A stretch of 64,000 bases of DNA from Spirochaetia bacterium (GCA_022482625.1 JAKVOU010000001.1:1536784-1600783); one strand, 5' to 3'; counted from the stretch's first letter, positions 46,155 through 54,292 are shown. Made by a program: numbers and translations. The notes: a model not told the origin generated them from the sequence alone.

Positions 46155-47642
46155 TCAGAGCTTTGCAAGATACTCGTTCATTGCCTTGGCAGCCTTACGT
46201 CCCTGACCCATTGCCAGGATTACCGTTGCTGCTCCCAACACGATGTCCCCGCCGGCATAGACTCCTTTGAGCGTAGTCTCACAGGTATCTTCATTGACGA
46301 TGAAATTACCACGTTTGTTGGTATCAATGCCTTCTGTCGTCAGCTTGATCAACGGATTGGAAGTATTTCCGATGGAAACCACAACGGTATCGAACGGATA
46401 TACTTTCTCAGTTCCGGGAATTTCCACAGGACTTCTTCTGCCGGAAGCATCAGGTTCGCCAAGCTTGCAGGTAATTACCTTGACACCGGTTACCCTTCCC
46501 TTCTCATCTGCAACAATCTCATGGGGCTGATGCAAAAGCATGAATTTTACGCCTTCTTCCTTGGCATGCCCGACTTCTTCCTTCCTGGCAGGCAATTCGG
46601 TTTCACTTCTGCGATAGATAACCGTAACTTCCTTGGCACCAAGACGAAGTGCAGTACGGGCCGCATCCATTGCAACATTGCCACCACCGAAGATGGCAAC
46701 CTTTTCACTCTGCCATTCGGGAGTCATGCTATGTTCGGCATCATAGGCCTTCATCAGATTACTGCGGGTCAGATATTCATTGGCACTGAATACACCGACA
46801 TTGTTCTCTCCGGGAATACCGAGGAATTTCGGCAAACCGGCGCCAGAACCGATGAATATCGCCTCAAAACCATCCTTTTTCATCAAATCTTCGATGGTCT
46901 GGGTACGTCCGACAAGAAAATTCAAATTGATTTCAACGCCCATCTTGGTCAAACCATCCAATTCTCTCTGAACCAGTTTTTTCGGTAGACGGAATTCAGG
47001 AATCCCATAGACAAGCACACCGCCGGCCTTGTGCAAAGCTTCGAACATAACCACTTCATGTCCGGCACGTCTCAAATCCGCCGCAGCAGAAATGGAAGCA
47101 GGACCAGAACCGACGACAGCTACCTTATGCCCAGAAGAAGGAGCAACTTCAGGAGTAACATCACAGTCATGTTCCCTGGAGTAATCAGCAACAAAGCGTT
47201 CAATCCTGCCGATTGCAACTGCCTGGTCCACATCCTTGTGCAATTTGCCCATGGTACAATACTTCTGGCATTGGTTTTCCTGTGGGCAGACGCGTCCGCA
47301 GATAGAAGGCAACAAGCTGCTTTCCTTGATTACTGCATTGGATCCCTTGAAATCACCTTCACTTGCCTTCATTATGAAAGCAGGGATATCAATACCGACA
47401 GGACAACCCTGTACACACGGCTTGTTCTTGCATTGCAAGCAACGCATGGCCTCGACCTTGACCTGAGCTTCGGTATAGCCCTCTGCGACTTCATTCATAT
47501 TGTGGATCCTCACACCTGGATCCTGCGTAGGCATCTGCTGCACAGGTATCTCAGCCCTCATCTTGGGGGTAAGTGCAAGGTCTTTATATTTTTTAAGCAA
47601 ATCCTGCGCCGTCTTGTCCAGTTCCTCTCTTGTCTGATACAT
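46155..47642 (-). CDS. nfnB: NADPH-binding flavoprotein subunit of an NfnAB-type transhydrogenase (GltA-like)
   Basis: A 495-residue protein with N-terminal iron-sulfur cysteines (AMRCLQCKNKPCVQGCPVGIDIP, ICGRVCPQENQCQKYC) and the FAD site VAVVGSGPASISAAADLRRA. A second nucleotide site follows (KVAIFGGGNVAMDAARTALR), and the C-terminus reads GVYAGGDIVLGAATVILAMGQG. This is the GltD-like fold of NfnB, which binds NADPH and the bifurcating FAD. It follows nfnA with a gap of three bases. Databases often call it glutamate synthase small subunit, but no GltB is present and the neighbour indicates NfnAB. Confidence 0.87.
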   Translation of the reverse strand: MYQTREELDKTAQDLLKKYKDLALTPKMRAEIPVQQMPTQDPGVRIHNMNEVAEGYTEAQVKVEAMRCLQCKNKPCVQGCPVGIDIPAFIMKASEGDFKGSNAVIKESSLLPSICGRVCPQENQCQKYCTMGKLHKDVDQAVAIGRIERFVADYSREHDCDVTPEVAPSSGHKVAVVGSGPASISAAADLRRAGHEVVMFEALHKAGGVLVYGIPEFRLPKKLVQRELDGLTKMGVEINLNFLVGRTQTIEDLMKKDGFEAIFIGSGAGLPKFLGIPGENNVGVFSANEYLTRSNLMKAYDAEHSMTPEWQSEKVAIFGGGNVAMDAARTALRLGAKEVTVIYRRSETELPARKEEVGHAKEEGVKFMLLHQPHEIVADEKGRVTGVKVITCKLGEPDASGRRSPVEIPGTEKVYPFDTVVVSIGNTSNPLIKLTTEGIDTNKRGNFIVNEDTCETTLKGVYAGGDIVLGAATVILAMGQGRKAAKAMNEYLAKL

Positions 47643-47645
47643 GGC

Positions 47646-48494
47646 TTAGGCTTCTCCTTCCGGGATATGCAACCCGATATGGCATTTATGATGGGCTTCC
47701 TGCTCCTGCGGCTTATAGGTACCCAACCTGGTAAGCATGTTGTTCCAATCAACCTGATGTCCATCAAAATCAGGTCCATCTACACAGACGAACTTTGTCT
47801 TTCCACCAATGGATACACGGCATCCACCACACATACCGGTTCCATCGATCATAATCGTATTCAATGATACGACGGTTTTGATTCCATATGGCTTGGTCGT
47901 AAGGGCACCGAATTTCATCATTATCGGAGGACCGACAATGAAGACATAATCAGGCTTCCAAGTCTCGCAGAGTTCCTTCAGAGGTTCGGTAACAAGACCT
48001 TTGCGTCCAGCTGACCCATCATCGGTCATAAGAATCAATTCGTCGGCTAAGGCAGCCATCTCATCCTTCATGACATAAAGGTCCTTGTTCCTGGCACCCA
48101 TGATGATTTTCACTTCATTACCGAGTTGTTTCAGTTTCTTGGCAATTGGATACAGGGGAGCTACACCAATACCACCTCCGACACATACACATTTACCGAA
48201 CTTCTCCAATTCGGAAGGCTGGCCTAGCGGGCCAAGAAGATTTGCTACGTAATCCCCTTCCTTGAGCATGGCAAGTTTATGAGTCGTAGCTCCGACCGCC
48301 TGGAAAACAATGGTAATCGTTCCCTTTTCAGGATCCGAATCAGCGATGGTCAGAGGAATCCTTTCATTGAAATCTCCACCAAGCTGCAGGATTATAAACT
48401 GTCCAGGTTTATGTGCTTCAGCAATAAGGGGTGCTTCAATGACCATTTTGAAAACTTCACTTGAAAGTTTTTGCTTAAAAATAATCTTGTTCAC
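47646..48494 (-). CDS. nfnA: NADH-binding FNR-like subunit of an NfnAB-type transhydrogenase
   Basis: A 282-residue ferredoxin-NADP-reductase-like protein. It has the FAD segment FNERIPLTIAD, the NAD site CVCVGGGIGVAPLYPIAKKL and a C-terminal [2Fe-2S] site (DGTGMCGGCRVSIGG, then FVCVDGPDFDGHQVDW). The start is a GTG at 48494 preceded by AAAGGAG; the longer ATG frame to 48533 has none. With NfnB it should couple NADH and reduced ferredoxin to NADPH formation in the cytoplasm, typical of anaerobes. Confidence 0.87.
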   Translation of the reverse strand: MNKIIFKQKLSSEVFKMVIEAPLIAEAHKPGQFIILQLGGDFNERIPLTIADSDPEKGTITIVFQAVGATTHKLAMLKEGDYVANLLGPLGQPSELEKFGKCVCVGGGIGVAPLYPIAKKLKQLGNEVKIIMGARNKDLYVMKDEMAALADELILMTDDGSAGRKGLVTEPLKELCETWKPDYVFIVGPPIMMKFGALTTKPYGIKTVVSLNTIMIDGTGMCGGCRVSIGGKTKFVCVDGPDFDGHQVDWNNMLTRLGTYKPQEQEAHHKCHIGLHIPEGEA

Positions 48495-48616
48495 GACTGC
48501 TCCTTTGCTTATACTATAGAGGTATATAGTCAAGCAAATAAAAATACTTTATAGCTTTTTTTTGCCAAACATTGACTTTATTACAACAAACATACTCTAA
48601 TAGGGAGGAAATTTCA

Positions 48617-48961
48617 ATGATTATTCATGAAAAAACCATGTCATTATCACAAAAACAGAACATGAGGGGAGGAAAAGGAACAATCCTGCTCAAGGATCTC
48701 ATGGAAAAAGGAACAGTAGCTCACTGCAGGCTCTTCAGTCAGATTACCATCAGACAGGGTTGCTCCATCGGGCAGCATGATCATGTTGATGAAACTGAAT
48801 ACTATTGGATCCTCAAGGGAGAAGGCATTGTAACTGAGGCTGATGGCGAAAAGCAGGTAGCTGCGGGAGACATGGTCGTGACAGGTGGCGGAGCCAGCCA
48901 TGCAATTCGCAACGACAAGGAAGAAGATCTCGTCCTGATGGCCCTGATCATCCTCGACTGA
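48617..48961 (+). CDS. Small cupin-domain protein
   Basis: A 114-residue single-domain cupin with the metal-binding pattern GCSIGQHDHVDETEYYWILKGEG (motif 1) and MVVTGGGASHAIRN (motif 2). The His residues and Glu would hold a metal ion. GGGAGG before the ATG at 48617 fixes the start. The function is not predictable: small cupins may be isomerases, dioxygenases or sensors. It is a single gene followed by a strong bidirectional terminator. Confidence 0.82.
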   Translation: MIIHEKTMSLSQKQNMRGGKGTILLKDLMEKGTVAHCRLFSQITIRQGCSIGQHDHVDETEYYWILKGEGIVTEADGEKQVAAGDMVVTGGGASHAIRNDKEEDLVLMALIILD

Positions 48962-48982
48962 AAGTAACTGAGTATATACGAC

Positions 48983-49021
48983 AAGGGCCGCAGGCACCTT
49001 CTCAGGTGTCTTGCGGCCCTT
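48983..49021. terminator. Bidirectional terminator between the cupin and heat-shock genes
   Basis: AAGGGCCGCA (48983-48992) pairs with TGCGGCCCTT (49012-49021), and an inner stem GGCACCT / AGGTGTC extends it. It lies between convergent genes and can serve both. Confidence 0.75.
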
Positions 49022-49043
49022 GGACCGGACATCTTATGTCTGT

Positions 49044-49463
49044 CTAGTCAGTCTCAATCTCAATCTTGATATCCCGCGGCTGGGCTGCAGGCACTTTCGG
49101 AATGGAAACGTTTAGGATTCCATCAGCGAAATTTGCCTTGATACCTGCTTCGTCAGCATCGCCAGGCAACTGGAATGATCTGGAAAACTGGCTTCTGCCA
49201 TGGGATTCCTTCACCAAGTAATTTCGCTCTTCCTTCTTTTCTTTGTTATCCTTCTTATTGAAGGCATCGCTTGTAGCAAGTTTGAGCGTATGCTTTTCAA
49301 CCTTGACGTCTACATCCCCATTGTCATATCCAGGAAGAATAACATCCAGCTGATATCCGGATTCACCTTCCGTTACATCGACCTTAGGCCATTTTCCAGC
49401 CTTGGTATTTGAATAAAAATCAAAAAAGTCATTCATCATCGAACCAAAATCATTAGCCATCAT
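49044..49463 (-). CDS. Small heat-shock protein Hsp20 (third gene of a three-gene operon)
   Basis: A 139-residue alpha-crystallin-type chaperone that holds unfolding proteins in the cytoplasm. The alpha-crystallin domain spans residues 27-125 (GYQLDVILPGYDNGDVDVKV, FSRSFQLPGDADEAGIKANF, DGILNVSIPK), and the C-terminal I-x-I motif is DIKIEI. A GAGGAG site precedes the start. It is the last gene of an operon with two other Hsp20 genes on the minus strand. Confidence 0.93.
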   Translation of the reverse strand: MMANDFGSMMNDFFDFYSNTKAGKWPKVDVTEGESGYQLDVILPGYDNGDVDVKVEKHTLKLATSDAFNKKDNKEKKEERNYLVKESHGRSQFSRSFQLPGDADEAGIKANFADGILNVSIPKVPAAQPRDIKIEIETD

Positions 49464-49492
49464 AACTCTATCTCCTCTTCTTTTCTTACTAT

Positions 49493-49900
49493 TTACTTGA
49501 TATCAATCATCTTCGGCTTCGCTTCTTCAGCTTTCGGAATCCGAATGTTGAGAATACCTTTGCTCAACTTTGCCTGAACTTTGTCGATATCAATACGTGA
49601 AGGAAGCTGGAAAGATCTGGAAAAGCTCATCTTCTGATCACATTCGCAGTAATGGCGGACGACATCATCATGCTCTTCCTGCTTTGCAAGTTCCTTATCA
49701 AATTTCTCTGAAGTGGAAATCGTCAGGACTTCTTTTTCCAATTTGAGCTTCAGATCATCAAGCGAATATCCTGGTACTTCAGCTTCAAGGGTAAATCCAT
49801 CCTTGTCTTCCCAGATTGTCACAGGTGGAACTTTTGTTCCGCTGATCGGTGAGTAATCATTGAAAAAATCATCCAAAAGTGAATCTAATCCGTAATACAT
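49493..49900 (-). CDS. Small heat-shock protein Hsp20 (second gene of the operon)
   Basis: A 135-residue alpha-crystallin-domain chaperone: GFTLEAEVPGYSLDDLKLKL, MSFSRSFQLPSRIDIDKVQAKL, KGILNIRIPK and a terminal MIDIK. An unusual central loop holds HYCEC, two cysteines close together. Start at 49900 with GAGGAG upstream, rather than the longer frame. It is only moderately similar to its neighbours, so the copies are not recent duplicates. Confidence 0.92.
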   Translation of the reverse strand: MYYGLDSLLDDFFNDYSPISGTKVPPVTIWEDKDGFTLEAEVPGYSLDDLKLKLEKEVLTISTSEKFDKELAKQEEHDDVVRHYCECDQKMSFSRSFQLPSRIDIDKVQAKLSKGILNIRIPKAEEAKPKMIDIK

Positions 49901-49956
49901 AATCCATATCTCCTCTTCTCGAATTTTATTAGTTATATGCAACTCCTAACGGAGCA

Positions 49957-50343
49957 TCATGCAATTTCAATTTCCCGCGGTTGTGCAACTTCTTTCTTGG
50001 CTATCAGTACAGTAAGCACACCTTTCGCCAGGCTTGCTTTGATGTTTTCTTCATCAGCATCATCCGGCAATACAAGGCTTCTTTCAAACATTACCTTCGG
50101 ATCTGCTTCCCTTAATACGGTCAGGCCATTGTCTGTAGGATTCTCAAACCTATCACTGGTTGCAAGCTCCAACTTATGGTCCTTGACTTGCATTGTGATC
50201 TCATCTGGTTTATAGCCCGGAAGCTCAACAGACAAACCGTAGCTGTCTTTGCCTTCCCATACATCCATCGGCGGAACCTTTGCTGTACAAGCATCAAAAT
50301 ATCCATCTCTTATCAGTGCATCTATATCTGTCAAGTAGTTCAT
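49957..50343 (-). CDS. Small heat-shock protein Hsp20 (first gene of the operon)
   Basis: A 128-residue alpha-crystallin-domain chaperone with YGLSVELPGYKPDEITMQVK, VMFERSLVLPDDADEENIKA, KGVLTVLIAKKE and C-terminal PREIEIA. Start at 50343 with GAGGAG upstream. It heads the three-gene operon and lies about 40 bases downstream of the predicted start of a sigma-54-like promoter at 50391-50410. Confidence 0.92.
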   Translation of the reverse strand: MNYLTDIDALIRDGYFDACTAKVPPMDVWEGKDSYGLSVELPGYKPDEITMQVKDHKLELATSDRFENPTDNGLTVLREADPKVMFERSLVLPDDADEENIKASLAKGVLTVLIAKKEVAQPREIEIA

Positions 50344-50390
50344 TCTTTTCTCCTCTACCATTTCTTTCCTGGTCTTTTGTCATAAACAAT

Positions 50391-50410
50391 ATTGCACATA
50401 CCATGCCAAC
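50391..50410 (-). promoter_or_regulatory. Sigma-54-type promoter of the hsp20 operon
   Basis: On the minus strand the sequence reads TTGGCATGGTATGTGCAAT. The invariant GG and GC are separated by exactly ten bases, as in RpoN (-24/-12) promoters (TTGGCAC-N5-TTGCA). Transcription would start near 50383, giving a 40-base leader to the ATG at 50343. A matching element precedes the other hsp20 gene. Confidence 0.65.
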
Positions 50411-50693
50411 TTTTTAAAACAGCAAAGAAGCAAACCTATATTACATTATTAGTTTGGAATATATTTATTTATATATAAAATAATTAAAAATTTTATCAAC
50501 TATGAATCAGAATTAATATTCCTAGTCAAAAGAAAGAAAAAATAATCTAAAAAAGACAATCAGATGGTTCCTTTTCAAAGAGAACAAGGGTCAATCCTGA
50601 CCCGTTGTAAAATCAAAGGCATCATATTGTGTCAAAATGACACGTATGAGTCTTCATTACCCTATACATGTGGAAATTTGGGACAGAAATACT
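50411..50693. other. A+T-rich intergenic region upstream of the hsp20 operon
   Basis: No gene was seen. An imperfect inverted repeat (CAAACC and GTTTG arms around 50430-50460) could be a binding site for an enhancer-binding activator of the sigma-54-type promoter, but it is weak. The part nearest 50694 is downstream of the methyltransferase gene. Confidence 0.3.
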
Positions 50694-51509
50694 TCAAATA
50701 GCTTTTGTCCAGTCGATCATTGCCATCTTGTTCGTACTTGGCAACAACAACTTGCCTGTAACCGGATCTTTTTCCAGATGCTTCTCAAGATACTTCCCGA
50801 TTATCGCATAGGAATCCTGACCTTCAGCCAACGGCCCAAGGTTGGACTTCACAGAAAGGATGGCTTGTCCAACAGAATCATAGACAGCAACGGATGTATG
50901 ATCAAAAATCTTGACATCGGCAAAAATTCCCATTTGATGAAGTATATTGACGATATAGATGTAGTCAGGATTGCTTCGATAGGGCTCGTTGCAAAGCAAT
51001 TCCCACAGATTACGAAGATGGGTCCTACGATTTGCAAAGCGAAACAGATATACATGTTTTTTTGCCAAACTATCCATCTTTTCCAATGCAGAATGCATAT
51101 CCGGCATTATAAGGCATTGGTAAGCCACGACAATATCATGAGGTATGACTACAGCATCTTCCCACAGGGCATTGACACTTGCAATATTGGTAATCCGTTC
51201 CGCTTTTGCGCGCTCTTGAAGGAAATCAAGCATCTGGTCTGCTGCGTCTAGTGCTGTTACAGACCGTGAAGTCTTTGCAAGCGGAATAGTCAGGGTTCCT
51301 GGCCCACATCCGATATCCAATATTGTGTCGGAAGCAGCATGGATAATCATTGATAGGATCTTTTCAATCGTCGGTTCTTCAAAACAAAGGGCATCCATGT
51401 AACCTTTGGCCCTTTTGTTCCAACATCCTGCGATATCAGTATCGTAACGGCGGACAGAGGCCTCCAGCATATCCTTTTCCCATTTTTTATTCCAATCAAT
51501 ATCCGTCAT
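50694..51509 (-). CDS. Class I SAM-dependent methyltransferase
   Basis: A 271-residue cytoplasmic methyltransferase. SAM motif I is ILDIGCGPGTLTIPLAK (near residues 65-81), followed by VTALDAADQMLDFL. The N-terminal DWNKKWEKDM and CWNKRAKGYM segments resemble methyltransferases found near metal or cofactor uptake genes, but no such neighbour is present. Start at 51509 was chosen over upstream options. It lies between two hsp20 loci on the same strand and is separated by a terminator from the upstream one. Confidence 0.82.
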   Translation of the reverse strand: MTDIDWNKKWEKDMLEASVRRYDTDIAGCWNKRAKGYMDALCFEEPTIEKILSMIIHAASDTILDIGCGPGTLTIPLAKTSRSVTALDAADQMLDFLQERAKAERITNIASVNALWEDAVVIPHDIVVAYQCLIMPDMHSALEKMDSLAKKHVYLFRFANRRTHLRNLWELLCNEPYRSNPDYIYIVNILHQMGIFADVKIFDHTSVAVYDSVGQAILSVKSNLGPLAEGQDSYAIIGKYLEKHLEKDPVTGKLLLPSTNKMAMIDWTKAI

Positions 51510-51566
51510 ACCAGAAATAGTCCTCCCTGTTTCTGGTACTTTACATATATCCTTACAACAAAACAA

Positions 51567-51592
51567 GGCCACTGCTTTCGCAGTGGCCGAGG
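51567..51592 (-). terminator. Terminator after the lone hsp20 gene
   Basis: GGCCACTGC (51567-51575) pairs fully with GCAGTGGCC (51580-51588) around a 4-base loop. On the minus strand it is followed by TTGTTTTG. It ends the hsp20 gene at 51629-52048. Confidence 0.8.
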
Positions 51593-51628
51593 GGTCAGTA
51601 CATTGTAATGTTATCTTCTATCGAAATC

Positions 51629-52048
51629 TCAATTACCTGCTTTCGTTACTTCAATCAGTTTCGGAGCTTTTGCCTTGGCTTCAGGCTTCTTAGGCAGTAC
51701 TATCTTCAGTACGCCATCATCAAGTTTTGCAGTGATACCGTCCTCATTGACATCTTCTCCCAAGGAAACAGATCTGCTAAAACTACGTCTGGTGCTTTCC
51801 TTGACCAGGTATTTCTTGGACTTATCTTCCTTTTCTTTCGATTGGTCGGAAGACACAGTGAGCAAGTGTTTATCCAATTTGATGGATACATCCTTTATAT
51901 TGACACCTGGCATTTCAAGTTCTACTTCATAGCCATCATTATTCTCTTTGATGTTCATCGGAGGGAATTTATCCTGAAAACCAGTAAAATTGTCCCATGC
52001 AGTATCCAATAACGTATCAAAATCTCTGTTCATCAAATAGTTCATCAT
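51629..52048 (-). CDS. Small heat-shock protein Hsp20 (separate fourth copy)
   Basis: A 139-residue alpha-crystallin-domain chaperone with YEVELEMPGVNIKDVSIKL, FSRSVSLGEDVNEDGITAKL, DGVLKIVLPKKPE and a C-terminal LIEV motif. Start at 52048 follows GGAGGT; the longer frame from 52102 is unlikely. It is transcribed alone, from a sigma-54-like promoter at 52107-52126, and is the most divergent of the four copies. Confidence 0.92.
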   Translation of the reverse strand: MMNYLMNRDFDTLLDTAWDNFTGFQDKFPPMNIKENNDGYEVELEMPGVNIKDVSIKLDKHLLTVSSDQSKEKEDKSKKYLVKESTRRSFSRSVSLGEDVNEDGITAKLDDGVLKIVLPKKPEAKAKAPKLIEVTKAGN

Positions 52049-52106
52049 AATTTCTACCTCCAACTCATTGATTTCTTTTATTGCCCTTTCGGGTTGCGAC
52101 AAACAT

Positions 52107-52126
52107 AATGCACAAAGCGTGCCAAC
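52107..52126 (-). promoter_or_regulatory. Sigma-54-type promoter of the lone hsp20 gene
   Basis: On the minus strand the sequence reads TTGGCACGCTTTGTGCATT, with GG and GC ten bases apart and the full TTGGCAC half. It matches the RpoN consensus better than the operon copy. The predicted start lies near 52098, about 50 bases before the ATG. Confidence 0.7.
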
Positions 52127-52443
52127 CTTTGTAAGAATTGTAAAAATAACACATAAGTATTTACTCTAAAAGCAATTGATGAACAAATAGTAAATCAATA
52201 CGGCCTCTAGACTCTATCAATATTTTAATTTCTTTTCGACAAGGAATGTCCAATTGACACATGAAATCGTGGTATATTGGCCGTTGCGTATCATTATGAC
52301 CCAATATTTTGAGTGCAATCATTATCCATGGGACAACAGAAACACAAAGAGGGCAAACTTGCGTTTTTCCATAATCTACCAAAGCTTATTTAGCTGATTA
52401 TACCAATTGATTATCCTGTCATAGACTTTTTTTATTGTTTCAC
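52127..52443. other. Intergenic region without a supported gene
   Basis: A 73-codon TTG-initiated frame (52161-52382, minus) was considered but lacks a ribosome-binding site or family. Activator sites for the adjacent sigma-54-type promoter may lie here; no clear repeat was found. Confidence 0.3.
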
Positions 52444-52472
52444 TTGACATGTTTGTCGAAACACTGTAGGTT
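52444..52472 (+). promoter_or_regulatory. Promoter of the initiator tRNA gene
   Basis: TTGACA at 52444-52449 is followed after 17 bases by TAGGTT at 52467-52472, which places the start of transcription about ten bases before the tRNA. Confidence 0.55.
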
Positions 52473-52488
52473 ACCTCTTGTACTTCGA

Positions 52489-52561
52489 CGCGGGGTAGAG
52501 CAGTTGGCAGCTCGTCGGGCTCATAACCCGGAGGTCGCAGGTCCGAGTCCTGTCCCCGCTA
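52489..52561 (+). tRNA. Initiator tRNA-fMet (CAT anticodon)
   Basis: The 73-base gene folds into a cloverleaf. Anticodon loop CTCATAA sits on three consecutive G-C pairs (GGG / CCC), the mark of initiator tRNAs. The acceptor stem CGCGGGG pairs with CCCCGC, while the first base C faces T, so the 1-72 pair is a mismatch as expected for tRNA-fMet. The D-arm GAGC/GCTC and T-arm GCAGG/CCTGT are present. The CCA end is not encoded. A promoter lies upstream and a terminator downstream. Confidence 0.95.
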
Positions 52562-52568
52562 TAGTAAA

Positions 52569-52607
52569 AACGGTTTCTAGATAATAACACTAGAGACCGT
52601 TTTTTTT
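52569..52607 (+). terminator. Terminator after the tRNA gene
   Basis: AACGGTTTCTAG (52569-52580) pairs with CTAGAGACCGTT (52590-52601; one mismatch), followed by a run of T's to 52607. Confidence 0.85.
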
Positions 52608-53041
52608 GATAGTTACAGCCTCTTGCCAAGGCATTTTCAAACAAGCAACCTATTTCCTCCGGCTAAATATCTGAACATATGACAACTTACTGAAAATTTT
52701 ATTTGGTTGCAGATTTATTATTTTAAACGTCAACATGTTAAAGTTAAGTTCCTAAAAAGGATTGATACAATTAACTAAATTATATACAAGTATTAAACAA
52801 ATATATTTTCTAAATTATATAATTAAACTATCTTTATTTGTGCTATATTCTTACTTTGCTATTCGAAAAAAGAAAAAGACATATATCCATCACGTAGAAG
52901 AAAAAACAAAGTTTTATGAAAAACTCTATGCTGTAGAGTATAGCGAAACAAGCAGGAGCTATTAAATACCATCTGTTTCTGTTTTTATTTAAAGAAACAT
53001 ATAGTAAACCAGATGTTTTATCCCATGGTTTTTTCCAAAAA
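52608..53041. other. A+T-rich intergenic region, no recognisable gene
   Basis: About 430 bases between the tRNA terminator and the LacI gene. A 67-codon frame (52762-52965) of low complexity, rich in Lys, Tyr and Ile, is not convincing. The region is distinctly A+T-rich. Confidence 0.3.
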
Positions 53042-54046
53042 TTATTGTGGTGTGCTTTTTCTTACCACCATAGAACCACCGACTTTGATTTTGACACAAG
53101 CAGGTTGATCTCCTTCTATTTCGTCAAGAAGCATCATGGTGGCCATCTTGCCAATCAAAGTGCGATATACATGGAAAGTAGAAAGAGGCGGAGCAGCAGT
53201 CTGGGCCAAGTAAATATCATCAAATCCAAATACAGCGACATCCTCGGGAACTCTGATATCAAATTCCGCCATTGCTTTTACTGCCCCGATGGCAATTATA
53301 TCATTGTCAGAAAAAACCAACCGAGGCACTTTCGCACCGGACTCAAGGTAGGCCTTCATTTTCTGATAACTCAAAGAAATTGAAGGAACCAACATAAAAC
53401 GGTCGGTTGTCTCATCATAGGAAAGTCCAAAGTCTTCTATAGCCTTTTTGAGCCCCTGTCCACGTTCAATAAAATTCTGAGTAGTCAGTCCTCCGCAAAA
53501 ATAGCCAATTCTTTTTTCATTGGTCGATGCAAGATACTTTACAGCCTCATAAGCCATTTCTTCGTTATTCATTGTAATTGAATTACAGTCGAAATGGGAC
53601 ATAGAATTATCTATGACAACATATGGGACAGTAATGTGATCCAAGATAGAATAGTCAGCCACCTCAAGTTCTGTACCTAATACAAAGACTCCACAAAGTT
53701 TATGATACTCAACAGCAGCAAGTGCATGATCAAAATTTCCATGAACAACTTGTATCTGCAAAGAATATCCTTTGCCATTGCATTCCGCCTGAATCGAATC
53801 CATAATTTTTGCTATGAATCCTGCATTTTCATCTACAAGATATCCAGATTTTACCAGCTTGATAAAAAGCAAAGTTTTATTACCACTGCAACGAACTCTT
53901 CGTTTTTCCTTGTCAAAACCGATATCGTCCAGCAATGAAAGTATCTGGCGCCGTTTTTTTTCACCTACACCTGGTTTATCATTCAATACCAACGAAATAG
54001 TAGCAGGAGAAACTTTTGCAATTTTTGCAAGTTCACGTATAGTCAT
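53042..54046 (-). CDS. LacI-family regulator of the DhaK/DhaL sugar operon
   Basis: A 334-residue repressor: helix-turn-helix TIRELAKIAKVSPATISLVLN at the N-terminus and a periplasmic-binding-like sensor (CGVFVLGTELEVADY, RLVFSDNDIIAIGAVKA, VAVFGFDDIYLAQ). It is divergent from the transporter-kinase operon that starts at 54293. A perfect 15-bp palindrome at 54075-54089 lies just upstream of its own start, and a near-copy lies over the ribosome-binding site of the operon. Both suggest repression of itself and the operon until an inducer sugar binds. Confidence 0.9.
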   Translation of the reverse strand: MTIRELAKIAKVSPATISLVLNDKPGVGEKKRRQILSLLDDIGFDKEKRRVRCSGNKTLLFIKLVKSGYLVDENAGFIAKIMDSIQAECNGKGYSLQIQVVHGNFDHALAAVEYHKLCGVFVLGTELEVADYSILDHITVPYVVIDNSMSHFDCNSITMNNEEMAYEAVKYLASTNEKRIGYFCGGLTTQNFIERGQGLKKAIEDFGLSYDETTDRFMLVPSISLSYQKMKAYLESGAKVPRLVFSDNDIIAIGAVKAMAEFDIRVPEDVAVFGFDDIYLAQTAAPPLSTFHVYRTLIGKMATMMLLDEIEGDQPACVKIKVGGSMVVRKSTPQ

Positions 54047-54074
54047 TTTATATTGTTTCCTTTCATACTGGCAA

Positions 54075-54089
54075 TTGTTTACTAAACAA
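54075..54089. promoter_or_regulatory. Palindromic operator near the LacI gene start
   Basis: TTGTTTACTAAACAA is a perfect 15-bp palindrome with a central C, 29 bases upstream of the regulator's ATG. It has the size and symmetry of a LacI-family operator. Confidence 0.7.
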
Positions 54090-54201
54090 TAAACCTAGAC
54101 AAAAGTTTTGTCAATAAAATAAATATCAAAATAATACACATTAATCCAATAATATGTAAATTTATAAATATAAATAAAACTAAAAAAATGAAAACTTTTC
54201 A

Positions 54202-54231
54202 TTGACAGCTGAAAAAAACCAACTGTATACT
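54202..54231 (+). promoter_or_regulatory. Predicted promoter of the DhaK/DhaL sugar operon
   Basis: TTGACA (54202-54207) and TATACT (54226-54231) are 18 bases apart. The leader of about 55 bases contains the second operator copy. Confidence 0.6.
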
Positions 54232-54267
54232 AGTTCCTGATAACAAAACTAAACAAACAAAATATAA

Positions 54268-54282
54268 TTGTTTAGTAAACGG
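54268..54282. promoter_or_regulatory. Second LacI-type operator in the operon leader
   Basis: TTGTTTAGTAAAC followed by GG repeats the palindrome at 54075 with two changes at the end. It lies downstream of the promoter and abuts the GGAGG ribosome-binding site, so the repressor could block elongation or initiation. A half-site (ACTAAACAA) lies at 54248-54256. Confidence 0.65.
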
Positions 54283-54292
54283 AGGTATAAAA

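Noticed and set aside
46155-47642. Glutamate synthase small subunit
   Set aside because: The fold is GltD-like, but there is no large subunit gene and the FNR-like partner with a [2Fe-2S] site points to NfnAB.
46110-47867. Two long plus-strand frames opposite the nfn genes
   Set aside because: They mirror the clearly coding nfnB and nfnA frames and have no signals of their own.
52161-52382. 73-codon minus-strand frame with a CPLC motif
   Set aside because: It has a TTG start, no ribosome-binding site, no family and lies in the region upstream of an hsp20 promoter.
52762-52965. 67-codon plus-strand frame in an A+T-rich gap
   Set aside because: Low-complexity Lys/Tyr/Ile composition expected by chance at this base content.
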